This document shows, piece after piece, positions 6,713-16,300 of a stretch of 18,747 nucleotides of DNA. How positions within the stretch are numbered: position 1 is the first letter of the stretch; every line of letters begins with the position of its first letter. Under the pieces are notes generated by a model. It was not told where the DNA came from. It saw only the letters and a program-made list of their open reading frames with translations, and made no database searches. A program made the translations under genes and the position numbers. The DNA is taken from the NCBI GenBank assembly GCA_964546285.1, contig CAZJJK010000062.1, forward strand, positions 1-18,747, given 5' to 3'. Origin of the DNA: CAZJJK01 sp964546285. GTDB lineage: Bacteria; Spirochaetota; Spirochaetia; Treponematales; Breznakiellaceae.

Positions 6713-9700
6713 TGGCTGTTTTAGCCAGTTCCGCCCGATCAGGCAGCTGGTTTACGCGGAAAGCCTTAGCGTAGCGGAGATAATACAGCCAAGTTTCCGT
6801 AGGATAGTCCGAAAACGCGGGCGCCGCGGCTTGGTAGGCGGCCAGTTGATAGCGGTGTTTTTCCGGGCAGACTACGCGATCGCTCTTAAAATCGATAATG
6901 ACGCATCGGCCGTCGTATTCATATATCAGATCCATTTGCCCATGAATCTTGACGAGCGCGGCGCCGCGCTTAAGCGCCACGATAAAGGGAAACTCAGAGC
7001 GGCGGCGCTTAGCCTTGCCCGCCTCCCGGCCTAAGTCCGATTTTAGAAACTCTGCCGAGGCTTTTTTCGCGCTAGCGCTTATAAGCTGGATAAGGGCGTT
7101 TGACGCTCCCTTTTTTTTGATATCCGTAAGAATTTCTGACCTAACTTCGCGTCCCGTAAGCGCCGCTTCTATCAGCGCGTGGCATAAGGTTCCCAGCTCT
7201 TTATATAAAACGAGCTTCTCTATCTGTTCGTCTATGTCCTTAAAGATACCGTGGTCAAGCATATTTTGTTCAAGCTGCGCGGCGGGAATAACGGAAGCCG
7301 CGGCTTCATCCAAGCCGCTCGCTTGGGCGGCGCGCGCTAGGCCGATAATTGGCGGAGGGCTAGGCCTGGCATAGAAAGCGGCGAGTGCCTTAGCGGTTTT
7401 TTCCGTATTTTCCGCTCTGGCCGCTCGCGATAAGGCGGCTAAGCGGCGACTTTCCGTGTCGGAACGGAAGGGTATGGCGTGAAAAGCGACTCTTTTATCG
7501 TCTTGCGGTATACCGGCAAGACCGGCGGCGATTAGGTCCAAAAGGGTTTCGGCGCTTGTTTCTTTGGCTTTTAAGCGGACCTGGCGCGCCAGGAAGCCCG
7601 CTTTTTCCGTATCGTTAAGTGCCGCCGTGGTTTCCGCTTCGCTCTTAAGCGTTTCTTTTGACGCGAATACCCAGAAACGGCTTTCAGCGCGGGTGGCCGC
7701 GACATAGAGAAGCCGCCGTAGTTCGGCGCGGTTCAAAACGGCTTCTCTTTCTCGGCTGCGTTCAAAAAACGGGTTATAAAATTTTTCGTTTTTGCCGGCG
7801 CCTTCGGGTTTGATATTAATAGTGAGGCCGAAGCTGGGATCGATATAGTAAGGCTGCTTATTGGCGATATGTAGTCCCTTGTTCCCGGCGTCGGCTAAAA
7901 TAGTAAGCGGAAACTCCAAGCCCTTGCTCTTGTGAATAGTCATGAAACGGACCGCGCCCTCACGGCTGGTGGCTTCCCCGCTTTCAATCTTATCAAAGCT
8001 GCCCATCAGGGGGCCAAGTTCATCCAAAAAAGCGACTAAAGCCAATCCGCGCCTATCAGCATCCAGGGCTAGGCCGCGCAGGAGCTCATAGTGATCTAGG
8101 CCAATCGCGGTGTTGGGACTCTTGAGCAAGGCGGCGCGGTATCCCTCATCGAACCAAAAATAGCTGAGGAGGTCAGCTATGCCGGCTTTTTGCGCGAGCG
8201 CTCGCATGGAGACAAACAGGTCTCGGCCGCGCGCGAAACGTATTTCGTCTTTCGGCGCGCTAAACCAGGCTGGATCGCCGTGGTCTGTAAAAGGAGCCTT
8301 TTCATGATCCAGCATAATACGCGCGAAAGCGTCATCGCCAAGGCGGATCAGGGGGCAGCGCAGCAAGGCGGCGTACGCGTTACGGTCGCCTGGGTAGAGG
8401 AGAAGGCGGCATAAGGCGTAAAAGTCGTTAGCCGGGCCTTCCGCGAAAACGCCTCTGGGATCGGCGGCGATAAAGGGAATATCGTACCGTCTAAAAACCC
8501 GCTCATACGCGCTCTGATTGGTGGTGGATCTGAATAAAACAGCTATTTCGTCATAGCTGAATTTGCCGTCCAGAACGCCTTTGATTATACGCTCAGCCGC
8601 GGCGGTCGCTTCCGCCGTGGCCGCGTCAAAATCTTCCTCCTCGTCGTCTTCCCCGCTTTTTTTATCCAGAATATGAAACTCCACCACGGGATGGCTGGGT
8701 TCGGCTTCGTCGTTGTTTGGCGCTTCCATAGACTCAAAACGCGCTTCCCAGGGTTCATCGCTGTTCCCGCCGACAAGAACGCCCTTAAAGAAATCATTGA
8801 AAAAGCTAATCAAATGTTTGTTAGATCTATAATTGTATAATAAGCCGCAGGCCGTTTCCCGCGGCTGCCCTTGATCGTTCTCCGATAGGGCAAGATCCTC
8901 CGCCAGTTTCCTAAACACGCTTACGTCGGCGCCTCGGAAACGATAGATGGATTGCTTTTCATCGCCGACAAAAAACAAAGCGTCGCTCTTTAAATCGTTT
9001 GGCTTTGGAATGTCCGGTGAGGCGCGGTCATCGCGCTCGGCCAGTAGGTAGAGGAGCTCCTTTTGAGTTTCGTTGTCGTCTTGGAATTCATCAATCATTA
9101 TCGCGCGGATATGTTTTTTGTAAAAAGCGCGCAGCTCCAGATCTTCTTTTAACAGAGCGACCGCGGCTTCCGCGATGTCGCGAAAGCCTAAGGTTCCTTC
9201 TTTGCGCTTAAGCTCCACAAAACGTTCGGCGAAAACGTCCAGCAAGGTGGAAATTGAGCGATGGTCATCCGCCAGGCTGAGGGTCCAGGCTAGATCCTCA
9301 AGAGCGATAGCGCTTTCTCTTATCTTGTCTATCAATATCGATAATTCAAGCAAAACCGCCTGTTTAGTATTGCTGGTAGGTTTGCTTAGAAGCTTCGGCG
9401 ATTTCCTTCCCGCCAGCGTCATGGCTATACGTGCCGCCGTTTCCCAGCCTTGCGGACTATCTTCCGGGTAGGGAAAACTAAAGTTTTTCAAAGCGGCTTG
9501 GGCTTTATCGTACGTAGCGCTTTTCACGTTCTCCAGCGACAATACGGATTGGATCAGCGCATCCAACTCCGGCTTTACGCGCGCGAACTCCTTCTTGGCG
9601 AAGGCTAGCTGTTTTTCGGTATCGGCTTGATAGGCGCTTGGCCTGATTAGGCTCAATTCCTTGGTCGCGAGAGCGACAAATAAATCCTTTCTAAGACGGT

Positions 9701-10169
9701 CAAAGCCAAGCGAGGCGACAAGCCGCCTAAGCGCCGGCTCCGCTCGCTGTTCCATAATAAAATCAACGGCGCATTGGTCCGCCACGCTGTCCAAGCGTTT
9801 TTCGTCAACCGAGAAATTGGGCGTTATGCCAAAACGGCCGCCCGCGCCTCTGACTAAGGCGGCGCAAAACGCGTCTATCGTTGAGATGCGGGCGCGGTCA
9901 AACCGAGCCAGACCTTGGGCGCTTAAGGGCCTGGAATCAGCGGCCAAGCGGCTGTGAATACGCGTACGCATTTCGGCGGCGGCTTTTTTTGTATATGTCA
10001 GGCAGAGAATTTCATCAACGGCAAGGCCTCTCTCCGTGACCAAACGGAGATAGCGTTCAGCCAGGACAGCGGTTTTTCCCGCGCCGGCGCCGGCCGAGAC
10101 GACGATATTGCTATCCGCCTCTATCGCCTTTTTTTGATAGGGATCCGCCTTCCACCCTGAATCGCTCAT
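6687..10169 (-). CDS. addA: AddA: ATP-dependent helicase/nuclease subunit A
   Basis: This is the large UvrD-like 3'-5' helicase and nuclease subunit of AddAB, which resects double-strand breaks for RecA. All superfamily 1A helicase motifs are visible: the Q motif (Gln12), Walker A AGAGAGKT (Lys32), Walker B DEFQDD (D360-E361), motif III GDEKQSIYRFRG (D403), an NYRS segment, motif V TIHKSKGLEF (H746) and motif VI LLYVAATRAE (Arg827). The C-terminus is a PD-(D/E)XK nuclease with IDFKSDR (D1093, K1095) followed by YQLAAY. At 1,160 residues it has normal length. The start ATG (10167-10169) overlaps the addB stop as ATGA, giving the usual addB-addA order. The 3' end overlaps trkH in antisense. Nuclease and helicase sites both look active. 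Identification is from motifs; substrate use (Chi-regulated resection) is from the family. Confidence 0.93.
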   Translation of the reverse strand: MSDSGWKADPYQKKAIEADSNIVVSAGAGAGKTAVLAERYLRLVTERGLAVDEILCLTYTKKAAAEMRTRIHSRLAADSRPLSAQGLARFDRARISTIDAFCAALVRGAGGRFGITPNFSVDEKRLDSVADQCAVDFIMEQRAEPALRRLVASLGFDRLRKDLFVALATKELSLIRPSAYQADTEKQLAFAKKEFARVKPELDALIQSVLSLENVKSATYDKAQAALKNFSFPYPEDSPQGWETAARIAMTLAGRKSPKLLSKPTSNTKQAVLLELSILIDKIRESAIALEDLAWTLSLADDHRSISTLLDVFAERFVELKRKEGTLGFRDIAEAAVALLKEDLELRAFYKKHIRAIMIDEFQDDNETQKELLYLLAERDDRASPDIPKPNDLKSDALFFVGDEKQSIYRFRGADVSVFRKLAEDLALSENDQGQPRETACGLLYNYRSNKHLISFFNDFFKGVLVGGNSDEPWEARFESMEAPNNDEAEPSHPVVEFHILDKKSGEDDEEEDFDAATAEATAAAERIIKGVLDGKFSYDEIAVLFRSTTNQSAYERVFRRYDIPFIAADPRGVFAEGPANDFYALCRLLLYPGDRNAYAALLRCPLIRLGDDAFARIMLDHEKAPFTDHGDPAWFSAPKDEIRFARGRDLFVSMRALAQKAGIADLLSYFWFDEGYRAALLKSPNTAIGLDHYELLRGLALDADRRGLALVAFLDELGPLMGSFDKIESGEATSREGAVRFMTIHKSKGLEFPLTILADAGNKGLHIANKQPYYIDPSFGLTINIKPEGAGKNEKFYNPFFERSREREAVLNRAELRRLLYVAATRAESRFWVFASKETLKSEAETTAALNDTEKAGFLARQVRLKAKETSAETLLDLIAAGLAGIPQDDKRVAFHAIPFRSDTESRRLAALSRAARAENTEKTAKALAAFYARPSPPPIIGLARAAQASGLDEAAASVIPAAQLEQNMLDHGIFKDIDEQIEKLVLYKELGTLCHALIEAALTGREVRSEILTDIKKKGASNALIQLISASAKKASAEFLKSDLGREAGKAKRRRSEFPFIVALKRGAALVKIHGQMDLIYEYDGRCVIIDFKSDRVVCPEKHRYQLAAYQAAAPAFSDYPTETWLYYLRYAKAFRVNQLPDRAELAKTAISAATTPA

Positions 10170-12994
10170 AACTCTTCTCCGGAAAAGACTAAACGGCAGA
10201 CGTTAGCCACGGCGCAGCGGCCGCAGATAGCGGCTCGGTCAGCCGGCGAGGGCACCGCGAAAAGCGATGACGAGAGGGTTTCGGCTATATCGGCGACAGC
10301 CCGGTCAACCGCGGCTAGGGCGTCTCCATAAGCTTCGCGGGAAACCGGTAGCTTGTATTTGCCTTTTTCAGGATCGATAACGAGTTTGGCTTCGCGGTAA
10401 TCCAGGGAATAATATCGGGCTCTGAAAACTTTACGTTCAGTCGTTTCCAACATTCTGATATAAGCGGCAATCTGGATATCCGCCAAGACGCCGGTATCGT
10501 CTGGCAACAAATAAGCGGAGCTAGGGGTTTTTCCCGTTTTAAAATCGATAACGCTTAATCCCTCGTTGGATTCCAATACCGCGTCGGCGCGGCCCTCTAA
10601 AACTAAGCCGTTTTCGGGATAGGGGAGGCTTAGCCACATTTCCGCCGCCACGACGCGAGCGGCGTCCAGACGTTCGGCATCTTCCTCCACATACGCTTCC
10701 ACCGAGGCTAATACCCGTCCGCGCAACATGGCGTATACCGATTCCTGGAAGGCGCCCTCGTTTTCGGCTTTTTCCTTAAGCGCGGCGTCGGTTTCTTCCG
10801 CCAAAAAGCGGCGGTATCTATCCATTTGGTCTATCCGGAAACGTCCAGGCGCTTCGCTTTGTAAACGCAGAAAGAAGCGCTCTAAAACCCGATGGTACAG
10901 CTCCCCTAGTTCGCGTTGGTCTACCGTGGCGATCTCGGTGGTTTTTTCGCTGATAGCGAGGCCCCGCTTTAACAGCCAGGCAAAGGGGCAAGAGGCGTGC
11001 TCGTTTAAGTCCGATGGCGAAACGCTATTCGCCTCTCCCCGTGTCAACACGCTTCTAATAGCGTCACGTAGGACAGGGTCGCGTAAGCCCCGCCGCCTAA
11101 GGTCTAGCCGTTCGCCGTCTACGACCGCCGACCGCGCTTTCGCCTGTCTCTGGATGGCGGTAGGCGCGAGCGTTTCGGCCTTTTCCTTTATTTCGCTTTG
11201 GCGATTAAGCGTAAGGGCTGTTTCGTAGCGCCAGGGATCAAGCGCCGCCCTGGCCGGCTTAACCGGGCCGATTAACGAGGCCAGAAGCTTAGCGTGCGCT
11301 TGAGCCGGCCCGGCAAAGGAATTCTCGGCGGCCGTGAATACCACCGAAGCGCCTGAAAGCGCGTAGGCGTCTAGAAAGGCGGCGGAAAGGTCGCGTTCGG
11401 CTCCATTCAGCCGCGGACGCAGGTCTTCCCGTATAAAAGCGAAGGGGTCGGCTCGTACGGATACCGCTTCTTGGGTGGCGTTAAGCACGAGATGAACAGG
11501 TGGCGCTATACCCGCCGTCACACGGTATTCGTAAAAACGTATTCCCGGCTCACGGCTTTGGAAGACATAGGGTACAGAACGTAAGTGATGAATAAACAAA
11601 GAGAAAGGATCGCCTATCGCTAAACCTGGCAAGCTGTCAAAGCTGTCCGCCAAATGGTTTAGTTCCTCAATCGCCCTGGAGAGTAATAGATCGAATTCGT
11701 CTTCCATCGCGCTTTCGTCAAAGAATTCCGTTTTAAAAATCATGAGACGCCGTGTCAGTTCGTGAAAGTCCGCCGCGGTCAACAAGTCGCTTATATGGCG
11801 TTTTAGTTTTGAGTAAAAACGGCGGATCTCCGTAAAACTATTTTGGGTGGAACGAGCCGACGCGCGGTCTAAACTAGCTAGCCACACATCCACGCCGCGG
11901 CCATCCTCCTCAAAACCAGCCACGCAACGGTATTTTAAGCCAAAATCGATAAGGGCCTCGATCGGCAAAGCGGCCCGCCAGGGAAAGGCGCGGTCCAGAA
12001 GCAGGTTTTTGATGGCCCGGTAGGACCACTTTTCATCGCGGCAGGCGGCGAGAGCGGTGAATAAACGGCCAACGCCGCGCTCCGATAAAGCCTGGCCGAA
12101 GCGACAGTCTAGGGTGATATCCCGTAAGCGGAAAGCCGTTGAAAGGTGAAAAGCCAGCTCCGCCGCGTTTGGCGCCGATATAACGATATCGTCCGGGCGC
12201 AACCCTTCCTGGTCAACCAGCCGACGCACGGTTTCCACCGCGTAGCTTATTTCCTCATCGCCTGTCGTGAAACGAAGCAGGCCGCCGCTTTCGCCTAAGC
12301 TGTCAACGCGGACAAGGCCTGGGTCCCGCGCTAGAGAGTCCAGCGGCAGGATTTCGACGTTGGCCGCTTTTTCTAGTTCGTCGCTGTATTCCGGCCAGTC
12401 CTCAGCCAGTTCAGGGAAGAATAATAGCCAATTCGCGCCGAGCGCTTGGAAGGCCGTTCTTTCCCAAGCCGGCTCAAAAAGCCGGTAACGGTCTAAAAAA
12501 GCCCCATAGCGTTCGCGTATAGTCAGCCAATCGGCAAGGACCGCTTTAACGGTTTCCGCACTACCGTCTTCTGCTTTTTCGGAAGGCATGGTTTCCGCTC
12601 GGCGCGCTAAAGATTCTAGGGATGGCAAGGCTTTCGCCAGAGGGCCGATATAGGCAGCGTAGTTTGCCGCGTAGCTAGGCCGTATATATTCTTGGAGCAG
12701 GGGCTGGCCGTCTCTGGCTGAAGCCGCGTTTTCGGCTAGTAGAGCGGCGGCGAATAGAGAACGGATAACGGCGTCCGCCGGCGTTCTTTCGCCTCGGTCC
12801 GCCGTCATGGCGGCGGCCTTAAACGCGTCCCAAGCCATGAAACGGTCAAGATCAACGGCGCCCACGTCATGAATGGCTTCCGCCGCGTATTCCGCCCAAA
12901 AAACGGCGGCAACGCTGGATGGAAAAACGAAACGAACTGAGCGCTCGGGCAATGCGGACATGATGCGTTCTTTTATAGTTAACGCTTGTTTCAT
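10166..12994 (-). CDS. addB: AddB: helicase-like/nuclease subunit B with a 4Fe-4S nuclease domain
   Basis: This is the partner of AddA. In studied AddAB enzymes it cuts the other strand and carries the Chi-reading helicase-like fold. The C-terminal nuclease has VIDFKTGK (D817, K819) and QIAAY. An iron-sulphur cluster signature encloses it: Cys669 (SCPF) before the nuclease, and C924-x2-C927-x5-C933 (CGRCAVANVC) at the extreme C-terminus, the same spacing as in Bacillus AddB. At 942 residues it is shorter than Bacillus AddB (about 1,160). No Walker A GxxxxGK[ST] is present near the N-terminus, where it reads FVFPSSVAAVFW, so this subunit probably does not hydrolyse ATP. The start ATG at 12992-12994 has only a weak Shine-Dalgarno. 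An in-frame ATG at codon 12 (MSALPERS) is an alternative, and the strong AAGGAGG further upstream serves a mini-ORF. Its stop overlaps the addA start. Assignment rests on the cysteine pattern, nuclease motif and addA linkage. Confidence 0.88.
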   Translation of the reverse strand: MKQALTIKERIMSALPERSVRFVFPSSVAAVFWAEYAAEAIHDVGAVDLDRFMAWDAFKAAAMTADRGERTPADAVIRSLFAAALLAENAASARDGQPLLQEYIRPSYAANYAAYIGPLAKALPSLESLARRAETMPSEKAEDGSAETVKAVLADWLTIRERYGAFLDRYRLFEPAWERTAFQALGANWLLFFPELAEDWPEYSDELEKAANVEILPLDSLARDPGLVRVDSLGESGGLLRFTTGDEEISYAVETVRRLVDQEGLRPDDIVISAPNAAELAFHLSTAFRLRDITLDCRFGQALSERGVGRLFTALAACRDEKWSYRAIKNLLLDRAFPWRAALPIEALIDFGLKYRCVAGFEEDGRGVDVWLASLDRASARSTQNSFTEIRRFYSKLKRHISDLLTAADFHELTRRLMIFKTEFFDESAMEDEFDLLLSRAIEELNHLADSFDSLPGLAIGDPFSLFIHHLRSVPYVFQSREPGIRFYEYRVTAGIAPPVHLVLNATQEAVSVRADPFAFIREDLRPRLNGAERDLSAAFLDAYALSGASVVFTAAENSFAGPAQAHAKLLASLIGPVKPARAALDPWRYETALTLNRQSEIKEKAETLAPTAIQRQAKARSAVVDGERLDLRRRGLRDPVLRDAIRSVLTRGEANSVSPSDLNEHASCPFAWLLKRGLAISEKTTEIATVDQRELGELYHRVLERFFLRLQSEAPGRFRIDQMDRYRRFLAEETDAALKEKAENEGAFQESVYAMLRGRVLASVEAYVEEDAERLDAARVVAAEMWLSLPYPENGLVLEGRADAVLESNEGLSVIDFKTGKTPSSAYLLPDDTGVLADIQIAAYIRMLETTERKVFRARYYSLDYREAKLVIDPEKGKYKLPVSREAYGDALAAVDRAVADIAETLSSSLFAVPSPADRAAICGRCAVANVCRLVFSGEEL

Positions 12995-13010
12995 AGCGAT
13001 TCTCAGTTTA

Positions 13011-13025
13011 TCATATACCTTCCAT
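13011..13025 (-). CDS. Four-codon mini-ORF (MEGI) with a strong ribosome-binding site, ahead of addB
   Basis: On the minus strand AAGGAGG (13035-13041) sits 9 bases before ATG (13023-13025), which reads ATG GAA GGT ATA TGA. The next codon is also a stop (TAA). The addB ATG follows 16 bases after the TGA, in a different frame. This is the best Shine-Dalgarno in the region, and addB's own site is weak, so ribosomes may load here and reinitiate at addB. The role is inference; chance is possible. Confidence 0.35.
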   Translation of the reverse strand: MEGI

Positions 13026-13066
13026 CGCGTCGCTCCTCCTTATTGTTTAAGGGGGTTTTTGCGTCG

Positions 13067-13111
13067 AATCGCCCAAATGGTCGGTATCGACAGTTTGGGC
13101 GATTTGTTTTT
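13067..13111 (+). terminator. Terminator-shaped hairpin with T-run in a divergent intergenic region
   Basis: AATCGCCCAAA (13067-13077) pairs perfectly with TTTGGGCGATT (13094-13104). The loop can extend the stem through GTCG-gtat-CGAC (13080-13091). On the plus strand it is followed by a T-rich stretch (TGTTTTTA), the form of an intrinsic terminator. On the minus strand no T-run follows. No plus-strand gene ends here, since addB and the giant gene diverge. It might instead end a short antisense RNA to the addB start, or be an activator-binding palindrome about 154 bases upstream of the sigma-54 start site. Confidence 0.5.
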
Positions 13112-13122
13112 ATTGGTTTTAG

Positions 13123-13166
13123 GGTAACGAAATCTTTCTTTTCGTTATTTATCGCCAAGGTAACGA
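13123..13166 (+). promoter_or_regulatory. Candidate activator sites: palindrome and direct repeats of GGTAACGA
   Basis: GGTAACGA occurs at 13123-13130 and again at 13159-13166 (36 bases apart, centre to centre). The first copy is half of a perfect inverted repeat TAACGAAA-(7 bases)-TTTCGTTA (13125-13147). Measured from the predicted start near 13240, these lie about 75 to 115 bases upstream, where enhancer-binding proteins of sigma-54 promoters typically bind. Which regulator, if any, binds is unknown. Confidence 0.45.
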
Positions 13167-13213
13167 GATATCCATTATGTCAAATATTATTTATTTTTGA
13201 TATTAAAGGATAA

Positions 13214-13229
13214 TGGCATGGTATTTGCT
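13214..13229 (+). promoter_or_regulatory. Sigma-54 (-24/-12) promoter for the giant Ig-like protein gene
   Basis: TGGCATG-gtat-TTGCT matches the RpoN consensus TGGCACG-N4-TTGCW at all but one base (T for C, allowed as Y). The invariant GG (13215-13216) and GC (13227-13228) are exactly 10 bases apart. Transcription would start near 13240, about 127 bases before the chosen ATG and on the same strand. Such promoters need an ATP-driven activator, and candidate sites lie upstream. No rpoN or activator gene is in the window. Confidence 0.65.
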
Positions 13230-13324
13230 AGTTATTAAGGCTAGGCATTTATTTTTGAGCGAGGCTGCAATTGATTGGTAAAGCGGGGTCAACGAAAGGC
13301 GAAAAAAGGTCGATATTCGAAAGG

Positions 13325-13340
13325 ATGGGCTTGTGCCCAT
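13325..13340 (+). other. Leader hairpin before the giant gene
   Basis: ATGGGC-ttgt-GCCCAT is a perfect six-pair hairpin in the predicted leader, ending 27 bases before ATG 13367 and shortly before the AAAGG ribosome-binding site. Its first bases include an in-frame ATG (13325) that would be buried in the stem. This is one reason not to choose that ATG as the start. A role in translation control is speculative. Confidence 0.35.
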
Positions 13341-13366
13341 TGATCAACGCCCAAAGGATGTTCGGC

Positions 13367-16300
13367 ATGATCGACCGCAATATGGCAGCTCTTATCGTTT
13401 TATTGACGCTATCCGTATCGGTGGCCTTCGCTGGGGCTAAGCAGGATACCTTTGAGCGCGAACCGGCGACCGGACTTCAGAACTGGGAGCATAATTTCGA
13501 TATCAGCGCCAGTACACCGGGGATTTACAATATCGTTGTGGAAAGCAAGGATGCCGCCGGCAATACCGTGGCGACCGCGCCGATCAATGTGTATGTGGAC
13601 CCCGCTTCCGATTTGCCGATCGCTACCATCGCCAATCCGCTGGACGGTATGCGGGTTGGCGGCGATTTTAACATAGTCGGCACCTGCGTTGATGATGACG
13701 GGGTGGGCGCCGTTAAGCTGAAAGTTGATGACGGCGAATGGATGGATGTTGAGGGGACCGAATTCTGGTCCTATTTTATGAAAAGCGACAATATAGAGGA
13801 CGGACGCCGTCAATTGACGGTGTATGGGATCGATATAAACGGTCTCGCCGGTCCCGAGAAAACGCTTGCCTTTGATATGGACAGGCGTAAACCGGTAGCT
13901 ACCGTCAGCTCGCATTCAGCGGGGCAGTTGGTATCGGGCCGCGTCGTGCTTCGCGGTACTATTTTTGACGCCAACAGTGTGGTTGACGCCGAATACTCGC
14001 TGGATGAGGGCGCGACCTTTGAGCCCGCCGCCGGCAAATTTGACGAGAAGACCGGTCTACGGCCCTTCACCGCCAATATCGATACGACTATTCTCGCCGA
14101 CGGGCCAACGTCCATCCTAATCCGAGCGACAGACGGCGTCGGTTCCGTGGGCATCACCCCCTTCATGATGGTGGTTGATAACACCAAACCCGTGGTGGAG
14201 CTGGTTTCGCCTGGTCCGGACGATACCGTGGACGGCAATTTTACGCTCTTCGGTATCGCCCGCGACGATGTAGGGCTGGAAGCTCTTAGCTGGTCCATTG
14301 GGGATATAGGCGGCGAGATCGATATTTCCTTAAAAATTGGGGACCCCTATTGGACGGTTCCGGTTTCCCTAACGCCGAAATCCAAGGATCTGAATCTGGT
14401 GATCAGCGCTATAGATAAAATTAAAAACCGCACCGATCTTCGTGTACGGCTTAAAGTGGATTTGGAGAAGGATAAGCCCACGACTACGCTAATTGAGCCC
14501 AGCGCTGACGCCAAAACCGACGCTTCTACCTTGCTGTCTGGTTTTGCGCGTGACGATGAGGGCGTGGCGGCTATAGAATATTGGTGGGATACGGCGCTTA
14601 AGGACGCTCAGCGGGTAGAAACCAGCGGTTCTTTCGCCTTGGAAATCCCGGTTCCCGGTACCGGCAAGAGGACTCTTAATGTACGCGCGATCGATATAGC
14701 TGGGACCGTAGGGCCTACGGTTAAAACGATTCTGGAGGATAGGGGCGAAAAGCCGCTCGTCGTTCTGGAGGAAGTGCTCTACGGGCCGTCCGGCAAGGAC
14801 CAAAAAACGGAAGCCTTCGCTCCGGGTATGGAAATAGTGCCTGACGCCAAGGCGCAAATAAAGGCGACGGTGAGCGGCGGCTCGCGGTTTGCCGAATTCC
14901 GCTGGCAGCTAGGCACTGTATCCGGGCTGATTAAACCAAGCGCCGCGCTTTCGCAAACGGTGACTATACCAGTTCCCGATACTGGTCCTTATGGAAATCT
15001 TGACTTAAGAATAGAGGCCGTGGATGTCCACGGCCGTTCCGCTATAGACCTAAGTTATATTTATGTTACGAATTATTCAAAAGTGCGGGGGGAGCCCGCT
15101 TTTGTGTTTTATGACGAGCGTTTAGACGATGAAGGTTTTATACGATTCGGCTCCTTGCCGGCCCGGCCTTTGGAAGGCCGTTTTGTCGGTGCTGAGCTCG
15201 CGTCCGTAAGAATTGAACCGCCCACGGAAAATTTTACCGTTAGCTTTGACGGTTCTCTTGTTAGCGTTAGCGTGATTGACCAAGCCGTCAGCGGTCCGCA
15301 TCGCGTTATCGCGGTGACCAGCCGAGGGCATGAATTCGTATCCGAACCAATGACCTTTGTGGCCGATGTTATGGGTCCCGAGTTAAGCTTGGACGCTATT
15401 CACGGCGGCTTGGTTGGTAACGCTATGGTTATAGCCGGACGCGCTTATGACCCCTCAGGGCTGGCTAAGGGCTCGTACGTCATTTATGACAACGAGGGCG
15501 CGGAAGCGCGCGTCGGTATACTGGATTTTTCCGAAACCGAGGGCCGTTTTGAGAGTTCCGTGGATCTCACTGGCGTCAAGGATGGGGCTTTGCGGGCTAT
15601 TATACAGGCCGAAGACGTTGGCGGGAATATAAGTTCCGTTACTCTCTGCGTTTATAAAGACACGACAGCGCCGGATGTGGAATTCGTCTCCCCTGGCTTG
15701 GATGCGGCTAGCGTAATTATCGCTGGTTTTGTAAGAGATGCCGGCGGCGTCGCCAAGATAGAATACGCGCCGGACGGCGATAATTTTATGGCCGTTGATG
15801 GCTCGGATTATTTTTCTTTCAAGGTTAATGTCGCTATGGCGGTGAAAGCCCGGCTTCGTGTTAGCGACCTAAAGGGCAATCAGCGCGTTATGCCGATTCC
15901 CGGTTTTATGGATTCCCTAAGCGGCCAAAACGCCGCGTCGGACTATGTCAGAAGCGACGATCCAAAAGCGACGCCGTCAGTTTTGGTCGTTTATCCGAAG
16001 CCGGAAACCGTGGCCGGCTTAACCAGCCTGCTGGTTTTCCGCGTGGATTCGCCGCGTGGAATTATCGGGCTGTCATGGAAATTCGGATCTCAAAGCGGCG
16101 AATTATCGCCCAGTGAATTGGTTCCCTTGGACCCCCTGTCTTCTATAGATCTTGGCGGTTCTTTTATCGCTAGTGTCTCGGTAAAGGATTACCAAAGCAG
16201 GGCGGGTTCGGTATCCGCCAGCGTATCGCTTAAGGACGCCGCCGGTAAGAGCGCTTCCGCTTCGGCGAAATTCTCAATGGATCCCGCTCTCTCTCTGCCA

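Noticed and set aside
6831..12488. Many plus-strand open frames of 65-166 codons inside addA and addB
   Set aside because: They are antisense shadows of strongly motif-supported genes, with low-complexity Ser/Arg-rich translations and no consistent ribosome-binding sites.
13271..13366. TTG (13271) or ATG (13325) as the start of the giant protein
   Set aside because: They would place a polar 14-32 or more residue extension before the signal peptide. ATG 13325 also falls in a hairpin stem directly abutting AAGG. ATG 13367 has correct spacing and a normal signal peptide.
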